Assembly (NCBI GenBank): GCA_009193035.1
Contig: SWDT01000010.1
Span: forward strand, 744,001-808,000
From: Halicephalobus mephisto
Taxonomy: Eukaryota; Nematoda; Chromadorea; Rhabditida; Panagrolaimidae
Direction of reading: 5' to 3'
Length of the DNA: 64,000 nt
Part shown: piece after piece, positions 9,936 through 21,680 of the stretch
Numbering within the stretch: the first letter of the stretch is position 1
Layout of the letters: the number at the start of each line of letters is the position of its first letter
The notes under the pieces: model-generated
Told to the model about the DNA's origin: nothing
Seen by the model: only the letters and a program-made list of their open reading frames with translations
The model's database searches: none
Position numbers and translations under genes: made by a program

Positions 9936-12900
9936 TTTTGTTTTTTAAATCTTTAACATTCTAAAAATATTCAAATATATTTAAAAAAGAATCTGGCACG
10001 AAGAAAATAAACACGATGAATAGTCTGGCGCCAATCAAAATCGATTAAAAAAGCCAAGTTGGATTGCTAAGTGCGCGGGAAAGCCCTCTTGACCCCGGCT
10101 TGTTTGGTCAAAAGAAGAAAAAGATAAATTTACCACGGCTGTCAGAGAGTAATAGATCACTTCATGTACTAAAAAGACAGCAAAAATTGAAAAATGGCAC
10201 ATCTGGCCAAACAACAAAGAAAAATTTCCTTGTATGTTCTCGTAAAAGTAAAAAACGAACTTTGTTACAAAATTATCTCGACACGAATTTTTATGATTTT
10301 TAAAGTTTCAAAAATTGAGTTTTTTGATATTTAAGAATTACACCATAAAAATAAATTTTGTCAGAAAATTTGACGCAAATTTTTTCGAACTTTTTAAAAT
10401 TCCAAATTTTTTTAAAATTTCGGACTTTTTAATTTTTTTTAAATTTCGAATTTTTTCCAACTTTTAAAATTTCGGAATTTTTAGTTCCTGATATTTTTTC
10501 AAAAATTACATTATTAAAAAAATAAAATTTGTTACAAAATTGTTTTGACACGAATTTTTAGTATTTTTTAAAGTTCTAAAAATTTTTCATTCTGACATCC
10601 TTCAAAATGACACTATTGTAAAAATAAAAAATACGGTTTATCACGGAATTGTCTTAGCACGAATTTCCGGGATTTCCGAATTCTGATGTTGACATCAAAA
10701 ATTTGCAAACTATTCTGCAAAACGTTTATTAGATTCCTAAGTTCCAAATTTTCAGTAACTTTTAAAAGATCCAAACTACGGTCATATCTACATTTTTACT
10801 TTTAAAAAATAAAAAATTCACTTTGATTTTTCAAAAACGACAAATATTCGGAATTCTTGAAAATTGAATAAAGTTATATTAAAAATTCACGAAAACGACG
10901 GGTTTTATAAAATTATAACAAATCTATTCTTGAAGGGAAATTCAAATTATACAGCCTTGTTGAAACTCGAAAAGTGGATTAATTTTTGAAAACGATTTTG
11001 TCCTTTCCAAAATTGGAAGATAGGATGGATTTTCTGGATTATAACTAAGAATATCATTCTCGACATAATCCACAAGGACCAATGCTTGTTAAAAACATCG
11101 TAAAACGAGAATTGCCTTGGGAAAAATACCGTTATAGAAACTATAAATGAACGTCGTTATGGAAATGTTGGAAAAATTTTCGGAATTTTTTAGGAACTTC
11201 TAAAATTACTACTTTATGTTTACTTTGAAAAATTACATCAGAGCCTGGGAAAGTTTGAAAACTTTTAGGAAACAGTAATTCAGTTAATGTAAAAATAGAT
11301 GTTCTTGCGAAAATTGAACATGAATTTATGGAGTTTTTAGAAAATCATGAAATTTCCGGTTTTATATAGTTTTGAAAATTTTACTAAATTCCGAAATGTT
11401 TGAACTATTTCCATGAAATTTCAGAAATTTTGAACAAGTTTTAAAATTTCCAAAGTTTTCTATTAGATTCCAACAACTTTCAGAAAATTCTAGTTAGGAA
11501 AGTTAAAAGTGCTTCACTCAATTTAAAACTTTAGTCTCTAAACAAGTTCAACCAAGCATTTCTTATTTTCAAACACATTCGGTTTCTTGCAAATGGTTTC
11601 AGTGTGAAATCCTCTTGTCTTCGAAATGAGGCTTATCCCAGAGTTTTAGAAAAAACACAATAATGAAAAAAAGTTTAACGGATGGAAGCGTTTGTCTTGC
11701 GAGCGTCAGAATATTCAACTACAGTAATTTGAAAAATTTATAAGAATTCAAAATGAATACTAGTCATATGAAAAATTGAAAAAAGATAAGTCGGTGTAAT
11801 TGGGAAGGCAGTAAAGTAAAAGTAAATACGATATACTGTATTATTGAATTACGAAGAATAATGTATATTTAGAAAAAAACTTGTTGACTTTTTGATCTTA
11901 AAAACACAAAAATTAAATCAAATTTATTTTTGGAAAAAATATTTTGACTTTATACTTTTAAAAATAATATGTATTATTTTACAGCTTTCGAAATGCAGAT
12001 TCAGAATCTGAAATTTATTTCGTCAAAAATTTGTCTGAAAATAGATATTTTGGAAAAACAAAAAATATTTAATAAAAAGGAAAATTAAATTTAAACATTT
12101 TTTGGACACTTTCGGAAAACGAATTAAATCGCTCTTATCGACTGAAGATTTACTTCGGATTACAAAATAGAATTAATAAAATTGATGAAATTAAAAAATA
12201 AGAAATAGAAAAATAGTTCAAAAATCAGAGTTGTTCTTTGGTTTAACAGTAATAAAAAATTTTGTATATTGAAATTTTAAAAAGTTTTTAGAATACGACA
12301 AATTTCTGAAAATTCCAAAAATGTAACTGAAAAACTAAAGCATTTTAAAGTCTAATGAAATTTCCGAAACCATCTGAAATTAATAATTCTGAATTTCCTA
12401 GAAAATTCGAAAATTTATTAAAATAATTCGTAAAAATATTTTTAATTTTGGCAATAGTGTGTTTTTTAATTTACGCGTTTCAAAAGAAGCTTAATAAAGA
12501 TGAATCATGGATTTTAGGTACATATTTGACATGTTTCAGAATGGTAAATAACTGGTTTTCAATTACTAAATTAATTAAAATATTTTTCATTCCAAGAATC
12601 CGCTACATGAACTCTCTAAAGCTCACTTATTTTTTAATTTACAGCTAGCTGTGAAAATCCATAAATTTGAAAATAAAAAAACGCGAAAACATTGAAAGTG
12701 ATAGTCATCTTAAGAAAGTACTTTTAACTCCTACTTCAACAAAATCCATATATATGAATTTTGCATTTGTTTAAGGTAAAAATACATCTGGCTCACGTGG
12801 GTGTAATGAAAAAATATCCTAAATTAAACAGGACTACTAATTCCGCTTTGGAATTGTACGAATTCTGCTGTTCTTACTGCCTCAAAAAAGCACCAGATGG

Positions 12901-14699
12901 GCTTATTTCTAGTTCGCATGAGAGGAGTAGCTTTTCGAATTCTTTGCCTCGAGGGAGTTAAACGGACAATTGAGAACAACTGGACGAGAAAAACATGTTG
13001 AACTAGGATGCCATTTCAAGCAGGAAGTTTGAAGACAGTATAATTAAAGTTGAATTTAACATTTTTTTATTCGAAAAAATTACACTTTAAATAAGTAAAT
13101 AGCACAGGTCGTATTTCAGAAACAAGGGTACTAGTGCATAGAGATTCCCGTAATCGTCTGGAATCTAATGAGAAATTTCTAAGTCTTCGCAAATCTTAAA
13201 AAAACTCTTAGTCTTTCAATCTTGGAAAATTTTTATAATCTTTCAGAATTAAGAAAACAGTTTTTGAAACTAGAAATTCCAGAATCTCATAAGAATCTTC
13301 TAAATCAAATAAGAGATTCTGAAACTTCTTAGAATCATGGGAAAGTTCTCGGATCTACCAATAATGGGATATAGAATTCAGGTACTATTAGAAGTCAGAT
13401 GTTTTAGATATTTTGGAAAATTTCGCAACATTTTCTAACTTTTACAAAAACATGATTAATAGTTTCTTCAACAAATAACGGCCTCATTTTGTTGAAAATA
13501 TTCGCAAAATCATGCTTGAGATGAAATATATTTCGTGGAGAGCGTTTCCCAACTTTTATATAAACAACTATCATCTATTTTCAATTAAAATTCTATTTAT
13601 TAATTTTTTAGAAAAAAGAGTAAATTATACCGTTGCCTTAGGCAAGAATAAGTTTCCTAAACGCTTAATGAAAAAATGATGAAAGTCTACGAAAAGCAGA
13701 AAAATTCAGTAGTTTTGTACACGTAACTTAGGGATTTGCCATATCTTCTCACTAAGAAAATTGACAAAGGAAGTAACTTTAGTCATAGTAGTATTTTGGG
13801 ATGAGTCATAATTCATTTTGTAGATTACGGAATAATTATTCAAAATCCGATGTTCAGTTTTGTTCAAGGTTCTTCTAAAGTAAAAAACATAAAAATTCAA
13901 AATTCCATGTTGCATATCGTCGAAACTTAAACAAATGTACTTGCTACTTATTACATTTACGATCAACTACTTCAGAAGTTTTTGTTTCTTTAATTTAACC
14001 AATTTCTTTTTAATTAAATATAATTTTCACACTGATTACAGATTTCTACTAAGATTTTTAAAGTAATGATCAGAAACATGAGAAATTGGATTTACGGATT
14101 TCATGAATTATCTCGTTTCAGAAAGGCACTCAGAAAATTGGATTATAAATATTGAATAGACTCTTTAAGGACTTAGATTTGATATGTAGTTCATCTCAAA
14201 AAGTAATTTCATCTGCGAATTCAGAAATCAATTATCTTCCTTCAGAGCTTCGTCTTAATTGGAACGAACAAAAGTTAAAAGTCTTAGGGACTTCCAAGTT
14301 CATTAAGTTTCTTCATAGTTCCTTTGTTTAATTGTTGACTGGAAGAAACTTGAAGGAATTCTCATACTCAGAAAACTAGTACAATTTAATGAATATTGTT
14401 GTCAATAATTCCACAATTTTAACTTTAAACAAAAATCGAAAGTCAGAACATTACCAAATTATTAACTATAATGTAATTTTGCTGAAATAATAATTTCTCT
14501 GATTGAAAAATTCATTGATTAAATGCATCAATAAATAACTTGTAGCTTTTCATCGACTTTAATCTTTAAATTCTTACGTTTTCAAAGCTTTTGTACCATG
14601 TGTGAACTTGGTGTTTTGAATAATAAAACTCCAGTTTTGCTTTCTTATTTGCGAACTTTTCACAAACTTATCCTGCATTAAATTATTTTAAAAAGCCAA
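9936..14699. other. long AT-rich intergenic stretch
   Basis: About 4.8 kb without a supportable gene. 10,030-10,220 is less AT-rich and lies just upstream of the Dickkopf-like gene, so it may carry that promoter. From about 10,300 to 14,600 the sequence is rich in short degenerate words of the GAAATTTTC/GGAATTTTT type, seen also at 28 kb and 58 kb, which suggests old low-complexity repeats. Weak open frames at 10,064-10,303, 12,448-12,648 and 12,761-12,961 show no protein signal. Confidence 0.5.
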
Positions 14700-16403
14700 A
14701 TGGATTCAAGCGATGTCAATTTAAAAGTAGTTTATTATTCCTCCGATCTTGAGGCTGCATCGTTCAGATACCACATTAATTCATTGATAACGATCATTAC
14801 TAATGGATTGGTCGTTTACTTGATTCTCGTCCATTCCCCCAAACAGATGGGATTCTACAAATATTACTTGTTGTTCATGATTCTCTGTTCATTCGTCTTT
14901 GACATCCACTTCAGTTTCATCGCTGCTCCTATTTTCTTGTTTCCTTATATAGGTATCTGCTTCACAGGGATATTCACGAGGAATTGGGGGATAAGTGGAC
15001 AGAGAATCGACTTTGTAAGTGAGAAAGCTTAAAAATCGTTAAAATCAAGTACTTTCCAGGTGTTTGGACATTTTCTGATGAGTTTCTGCGCCACTTCTCT
15101 TCTGTATGGCTTCTTTTACCGTTACTATGCTATAATAGGAAGATTAAAATTCTGGAATTCGTTCAAAGGAATGTTTATCCTCTTCATTATTAGTCTACTG
15201 TACCCTCTTCCTACTGTAATCTTTTTAATTACCATATACGACCCAAAGGAGGAAATCTATCGAGACGTTCGAATTCATTATCCCGGGATCTATGACATGT
15301 TCATCAGAAATGCCTGCGATGGCGTCATACTAAAACCCTTAAATTACATCTACAGTATAGTACTGATTCTACAAGTGTTTATTATGTCTGTTACTTCATT
15401 TGTACTGTGTGTGAAAACAGTGTTAATCTTGAAGAAATTAAAGATCTCTCTGAGCAGCAGGACTTACCGTATGCACAGACAACTACTAATTGCCATATTT
15501 TTCCAGTGCTGTATTCCACTATTGTTCTTAATAGTCCCCATTTGCGGGATTGTAGTCTTATTTGTCGCTGGATCTGATAGTGTCAAAGGTAATTCATTAA
15601 ATTTGTGCGTAAGTCTAAAAGTTCAGTCAAATTCAAGTCTGTACTTGACGCATAATATTTAGACAAATCTACTAGTATGTTTTAACCAGTTTAAATTTGA
15701 TTTTTGGCTTAAATGTTCTCATTGTTCTCAAAATTTGTATAATTCCCATATCATTAAAGGAAACAAGTGAAATTTCTTGGAAATTAAAACAACTTTATTA
15801 AATTGAATCGATGTAATGCACCAATCATTAACGATTTGCAACAACCTCAAACTAATTTTCTGCTTTATAAAAGTAACAATTTCGATTTTATTCACATTAA
15901 ATGGGCAGCTTATATCACTTTTTATATTTTATAGGAATTTTAAGGAACGAAAAGGAACAACTTGTTCTAAAATTGTTACTTAAAATTAAATTTAAATAGG
16001 TTAGAAAGCACCTGCTGACTATTTTAAAAATTACATGCAAATCACAATATTAATTTAAATTTGAAATTCGAATTTCCTATAGCTATTAATAGTAATAAGG
16101 TCAATTGATTAAATTACCTTCACTTTTACAGTATTCTCCCAAATCGCAGTTCATGTCATTTCATTTCATTCAGCTGCTAATGCAATAATGACAATGTTGT
16201 TGATCCCGTCTTATCGAAATCGCCTTTTGATGATCATTAGATGGAAAAGAAGAAACAACACTGTAACCTCTCTGGATAAACATTCGAGTATCCATCAGAA
16301 TATTATATCGGCAGTACAAATAAATGAATTCAAGGAAGTTAATCATTTAAAACAAGTTCAAAATAAGACGAATGTTACTTCAACGGTCAGCAAAACTTTG
16401 TAA
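14700..16403 (+). CDS. 7TM chemoreceptor, Srh/Sri-like, 371 aa (first of tandem pair)
   Basis: Exons 14700-15014, 15060-15588 and 16132-16403 join in phases 0 and 1. Family blocks are visible: the TM1-TM2 signature HSPKQMGFYKYYLL followed by FVFDIHFSFIAAPIFLFPY, which fits the 'M.xYkxxLL ... D ... P' pattern of Srh/Sri; the TM5-TM6 loop RTYRMHRQLLIAIFFQCCIP; and the TM7 end MTMLLIPSYRNRLL. Members are nematode-specific chemosensory GPCRs. The protein ends in an Asn/Lys-rich cytoplasmic tail of about 60 residues, longer than usual. Its neighbour at 17,552 is clearly a paralogue, with the last intron at the same place and phase, so the pair arose by tandem duplication. Only this copy has the 45-bp intron after RIDF. 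Confidence 0.85.
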
Positions 16404-17551
16404 ATTTATTAAATTGTAACAAATAAAAGAATTTTAACAATGTATTAATTGATACATGAAATGATTAAATACCATGAAAAAGAATATTACATTTAAGAAC
16501 AAGCAAAATAGAAAAATTTAGAAAACTATTTTGAAAGTTGATATTATCTCTTATTCAACCTTATCACTCACAAACTTTGAAAAATGCATTATTGTGAACA
16601 CCGGAAGCGTTTATATGTGAAAACTATTTCAGTATGCACATGTTTAAAAAGATCAACATTAAAATCATACCTGTAACATATCCATGAGCTTTTAAGTTGA
16701 CATTTGGCACATTCTGTTTGATTTTAAATTTATCTTTCTGAATGTTAATTTTACAAGAACATCTGTTATTTTCAATTTCGTTTCATTTATTAGTGATAAA
16801 TAGCAATTTATCTTTGTTGCTAGATACAATTAATGTCGTGATTGCTAATTATATATAGTAAAAAGTTGATTTATTATTATTTGGAGAATCTAAAGACTGA
16901 TTCCACATGTAAAATTAATTTGAATGTAGCTAATAAGATCATTACAGATTTTAAGAAATTTTCTCCACCTTGGATTCCTCGATTTACAAAAATATAGTAG
17001 ATCATATATATATTACATGAAAAGATAGAATGTAAGTCGATAAACAGATTTAAACTGCACTCTCCATTCAACTATGTGCACTAATTACAAATTTGAGGTT
17101 TATTTTAATGTTAGCTCGGTAGGAAGAAAAGTAGGAATAATATTGTAACATCTTGGAGTTCTGTGATAAGGTAGAAGACTGTAAGGTCCTACTGTATAAC
17201 GAATTTGAAGCATGTTTACCTTAATATGGGTCTAGAAAAATGAGAGAAAAGAACTTGATTTGACAAGAGGTAAACTCGAATCGGTTCATAGGTGGCTTTT
17301 CTCAAAGATTGACTATTGGTGATACCTTGATATCGACTCTCAGATGTCGACTGCTAGGTGGAGCTTTGAACTTTCTGTCTAGACAATGGACAATTTAATT
17401 CTGTTTTTCATGCCTACGACTTTCATAAAAATTAGCACTAAGGTTACCGAAATCTAATTTTCTGAAATGGGAAAAGAAATCAAATTTCTAAAGTATACCA
17501 TATGTTGGATGTAAGAACCTTGTGACGTTTATTAATACTTTTCCTTCAAAG
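16404..17551. other. intergenic stretch between tandem receptors
   Basis: AT-rich spacer of about 1.1 kb. Its right end should contain the promoter of the second receptor. No open frame, repeat family or RNA gene could be supported. Confidence 0.4.
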
Positions 17552-18650
17552 ATGTCGATTGTTGAATCGGAATTCGACAATTACACATCTGAAGATTTGA
17601 TTGCTTATGGACATAGGTTGCATATCAACACGGCAATCTGCTTTGTGGTCAATGCTCTTGCCATTTACTGTATCTTTTTTCATTCAACAAAGAGTATGGG
17701 AGTCTACAGGTGGTACTTACTTGCTATTCAGTTAACAACAGCCTTATTTGACTTTCATTTGAACATGATTTATGCTCCTTTCCCAACACTTCCCATACCA
17801 GGATTTTGTGCAGCAGGGATTTGGAGTCGGCATTGGGGTTACTACTATGGTTCTAAAATTCAATATTGGCTAACTCATCTGTTTTTGTCATTCCAAGGAA
17901 TGGCTATTTTGTGGGGGATATTGTACAGATATAGAGTTATTTCCGAAAAGATGACTTTCATGGAAAGCAAATGGGCCACTGCTATGATGTTCATTCTGCC
18001 AGTCATCTACCCAGCTCCTTCTTTGGTGATATCTATTATTGGTTCCCCAGATAAAAACACAAGTTTGTCCTTTATACAGCAAGCAGCACCTGAAATGTTT
18101 CACCTCTATTCGACGGAATCTTGTCTTAGTGCAGTTAATTCTCTACGAACTTCTGCATATTATCTCATAGCTGCAGGTCAAATGACTCTTGGTTTTTCCA
18201 CTATTCTTTTTTTCAGTTATAAAACTTACGATGATCTGATGAAGAAAAAGTCAGTACTGTCTGAAGCCAGCTTTAAAATGCAGAAGCAATTGCTGTTTGC
18301 CCTTTGTCTTCAATGCATAGTCCCCTTTATGATGCTGATGATTCCATGTGTTGGATTATTTTTAATGGTCTTTTTCAATGTGAAGAGGATGAAAGGTTAG
18401 GTTACTGAAGAATTATTAACATATGATGACTTTTTCAGTTGTATCCATGATTGCTTTTCAAATTATTACAATTCACAGCAGTGCAAATGGATTAGTGTTG
18501 ATCTGGACAATAAAGCCGTATAGGGAAGCAGTGATTAAGTTGTTCTGTGGTAGATGGGTTAAACCTTCTGTTCAACCTACAAGACATAACACGGTGGCAA
18601 TTTCGCACATAAGTGTGATGGAAGATTTAAAGAGATTTAGAAGAGTCTAA
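17552..18650 (+). CDS. 7TM chemoreceptor, Srh/Sri-like, 351 aa (second of tandem pair)
   Basis: Exons 17552-18395 and 18439-18650 join in phase 1 across a 43-bp intron (donor GTTAGG). The ATG at 17552 is chosen because the upstream extension of the frame lacks an ATG. The protein carries HSTKSMGVYRWYLLAIQ and FDFHLNMIYAPFPTLP in the TM1-TM3 region, the loop ASFKMQKQLLFALCLQ before TM6, and the TM7 end LVLIWTIKPYREAVIKLF. These match the Srh/Sri receptor pattern and align block by block with the gene at 14,700. An acidic NYTSED segment with an N-glycosylation sequon lies at the N terminus, expected to be outside the membrane. Ligand unknown. Srh and Sri cannot be separated safely by eye. Confidence 0.87.
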
Positions 18651-18748
18651 AAGAATAGTCGCGTTGTATTTTGTGATTTTTTTTGTAAAAGTGATTAAAT
18701 GGAAAATAAATAGGTGACAAAGAGAATGATTATGTCGTCACATGGCTA

Positions 18749-18910
18749 CTTTAACACGTTGACGACAATACGAGTCATTTCTGGGTCGTAAGTTGGTGGC
18801 GCGTTGGGACAATACGACCCAGAAATGAGTCGTAAGAAACGAACGCCAAAAAACGGCTGGTCCCAATTGGCTGCCAGTCAAAAACACGCTCGGTCGTCAA
18901 CGTGTTAAAG
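18749..18910. mobile_element. 162-bp MITE with 18-bp perfect terminal inverted repeats and TTAA ends
   Basis: The arms at 18749-18766 (CTTTAACACGTTGACGAC) and 18893-18910 are exact reverse complements. TTAA lies inside each arm at 18751-18754 and 18905-18908, which suggests piggyBac-type TTAA insertion with a terminus starting CACGTTGACG. A second, nested inverted repeat (TACGAGTCATTTCTGGGTCG near 18769, and its complement near 18812, one mismatch) makes the element fold on itself. There is no coding capacity. It sits about 100 bp downstream of the receptor stop codon, possibly in the 3' UTR. Confidence 0.75.
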
Positions 18911-19648
18911 ATGGAATAAAGTGTACCTTTTAAACTGATGACAACGACTGATGTTTGTAAAAAAACTAACTAAAGTTGTTTTAATTCATAATCTATAGTA
19001 TATCTTTTATAAGGAATTTTAACACGTCTTCTGAAATAAATTTATTAACAGATGTTTTAGGAAACTTGTATTCTTCATATAAGCAATTGTTCTCAGAATT
19101 ACGTTGCAATAAATAGTGGGAAAATCACGTATTATCATTTTTCAATTAATAAGAATCCTTCAAATTCATTAGAGAAACGTGGAATAGCAGAATCATGGCT
19201 GAATCCAGATGATTGAAGATTGAGAAAGTTACTTTCACTAGAGTTAACAAGTAGAGAGAAAGTTTCCTAAAAAGCTGAGTTCTTACATGTTCAGTTAAAG
19301 ATTAGGAAACTAATCAAACGCATTCTTTATCTCTGACAAAAAAATGTTTATGTAAGAAGTTAATGTTATTTCAAATCTGTTTCTTGACTCTTTTCGGGGA
19401 AAATCGTTTTTGAGAAATTAAGGGGAAAACTAATAAATTGGTCAATATTATTTGCTTTTATGAATAAAAAAGTAAAAAAATTGCAAACAGTCGTTCAATG
19501 AGACCAACGACTAAATTACATACACGTTGTTTATACAATTGTTCTAGGTTATTCTCAATATCTCCCTTCATAGTCAATTAATAGGAAGACGGTAATTTTC
19601 AATTGCATAAAAATGATATTCTCAACGCCATGAGTGAAGTTTTATTTT
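18911..19648. other. intergenic stretch before GT11 gene
   Basis: AT-rich convergent spacer between the plus-strand receptor and the minus-strand fucosyltransferase. Nothing beyond probable 3' UTR sequence is seen. Confidence 0.4.
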
Positions 19649-20855
19649 TCAGAGATTAGATATCTTATATCTTTCGAAATTCCATCTATTATCAATGATT
19701 ACAGTATTATTTAATTCAAGCAACTCGAGAATATTCCAATGCTTAGGGAATTTTTCGTAGTCGATATAATGGGTCCCCATATCGTTGGCAATATTTTTAA
19801 AAGCACGTCGGTTATAGAAAATATCCTTTCCTTCTGGCATTAAGATTCCTATCCAGTAAGCAAATGTGGATCCAGTAGCCGACAACAAGAGAGAATCACA
19901 GTATTTGGTTCCAAAGTACATAACACTTCCTCGAGAAGGCAACTTGGGACGATAAATGTTGAAATAATCAGCTTTTGAAAAGTTCAATGAACTAACAAAT
20001 TTCTCATCATCAGTAAAGAAAATCAATGAGATCTTCTTCCCAGAATATTTTTCTGCAAGAAAGTTCTGCACAGCGGACATTGCTGGAATCAGAAATTTTG
20101 TTCTTGTTTCCAGTAATCGATGTCTTATAAAATCATTTCTTCGTATGTGGACACACATTTTATGGGATAATTTGTCGGACATGAACAGTTGATTACCATA
20201 TTCTTCTACTTGAGCTTTGATATCTGGATGGAAGTCAAACAGTTGACGAATCTCATCCATAACGTAACTGAAGTATCTGTATGCATGGAGATATCCGTGA
20301 TTAATGATAAGATATTTATCAGGGACATCGTGGATTCTAAAAATAAAATATAGATAACATTGTTTCTCCTAACAAGAATGTCCTACACTTCTGGGTTTTC
20401 ATATATTCGCTTCCCAAACATAGTTTTTACATACTGTTTATGATGTGTGTCCTGAAATTCAGAATTTTTATAAATTATTATTCGGTAAAACTCACTTCAA
20501 ATTTTACAAGTTTCATAACATTAGGAAATGTTTTCGAAAACTCCCTCATGTACTTCCTGAGACAAACTGAAACTCCATTCAAGCCTGGAGTCCTATTGAC
20601 GTTAGGATAAAGTCCAATCCCATAAAGAGATGCTATTTTGAACATTTGGTTCCCGAGGCCAGTACAAGCACTAATACCTAATGGGAAGATGAATCTATCA
20701 AATCTTTTCTTGGAGAAATCAATTTGATCTGGACCCTTTGAAGGTATTGGAATAGATGTAACTTGGTTGTCATTAGTAATGTAAACATAAATAGTAACCA
20801 AAAAAGTTAACAAAACTAGAAGGGAAAATCGCTTCCGACGGGAAAATGTATGCAT
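19649..20855 (-). CDS. GT11-type alpha-1,2-fucosyltransferase, 370 aa
   Basis: Exons 20496-20855, 20387-20451 and 19649-20336 join in phases 0 and 2 into a complete type II membrane protein. A short basic cytoplasmic tail (MHTFSRRKRF) precedes a single hydrophobic anchor at about residues 11-27, typical of Golgi glycosyltransferases. Catalytic-domain landmarks of family GT11 are GLGNQMF at 66-72, the HIRRND motif at 205-210 (the HxRR sequence that contacts GDP-fucose) and STFAYWIG at about 298-305. These enzymes move fucose from GDP-fucose to galactose in alpha-1,2 linkage in the Golgi lumen. Nematodes have expanded this family; the acceptor cannot be told from sequence. A second, unrelated fucosyltransferase (GT10) lies 9 kb to the right. 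Confidence 0.87.
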
Positions 20856-21680
20856 TTTTCAACGACCTTAAAAACAGTTAATTATGTTATTTGTAGTTAC
20901 ACCTAACGAAGGAATTGAGTATTGAGAATTCCTATTAGAAGAATCAAAACTAATAGATATCGGACTAATTATGGAAACGATATTTTTAAATAGATTAAAA
21001 AGACATGTTGAGGCATCAATGTCCCAAGCGTTTATATTCCAATTTCTTACAACTTTAATTCAAAAATTAAAACATCATGTTAAATAACTTTGTATGTTTA
21101 TATAGCAATTTAAAAGCCGTTTTAAGCAAAGTTTCACTTTTTATAGAGCTCTGAAATTTTAGATTCCCATAGATTGAGATTCATCTAGAATCATGGATTC
21201 TGGAGGTCAACTATTGATTCTGATTTCGGATTCAAAGCCTATAAGTCCGATTACTCCATTAAGAGTACTTTTGTTTGGTTCTGATCCTAGAATTGGAAGA
21301 TAACTGCCCAGGACACTAATATCGCACAACCTAAAAATATATAATTCCATAAACAGAAATGACAAACGAATTTAATTTTTATTTCCACTAATTTTTTATA
21401 AATAAGAAAAATTTATATATATATGATCTTAGTTGTTTGTTTAGTATTGTAAGCAGATGTTTGACAAAATCAACTCATAGATGAAGAACAAATTAATATA
21501 CTGCTAAAAATAGGATACAAATTTATAAAATGGATAATGATGGTGAGGTTTTATAAAAAAATTAATGTCAAAATTCATGTATTAGTATGTTTCGTAATTT
21601 TTATGAAATTTCAAATAGTTTTGAGTAAACGAAAATACAGTTGCTGTAAGTTTTGATGTTGAGAAATCCTATATGAAAAG
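20856..21680. other. intergenic stretch
   Basis: Spacer between two minus-strand genes: promoter side of the GT11 gene and 3' side of the P450. AT-rich, with no repeat or open frame worth naming. Confidence 0.4.

Noticed and set aside
10064..10303. 79-codon plus-strand open frame near the Dickkopf-like gene
   Set aside because: Lys-rich composition comes from A-runs, there is no splice or domain support, and it lies in a likely promoter region.
12448..12961. Two 66-codon open frames in the long spacer
   Set aside because: Composition matches surrounding AT-rich repeats; no homology signal or splice partners.
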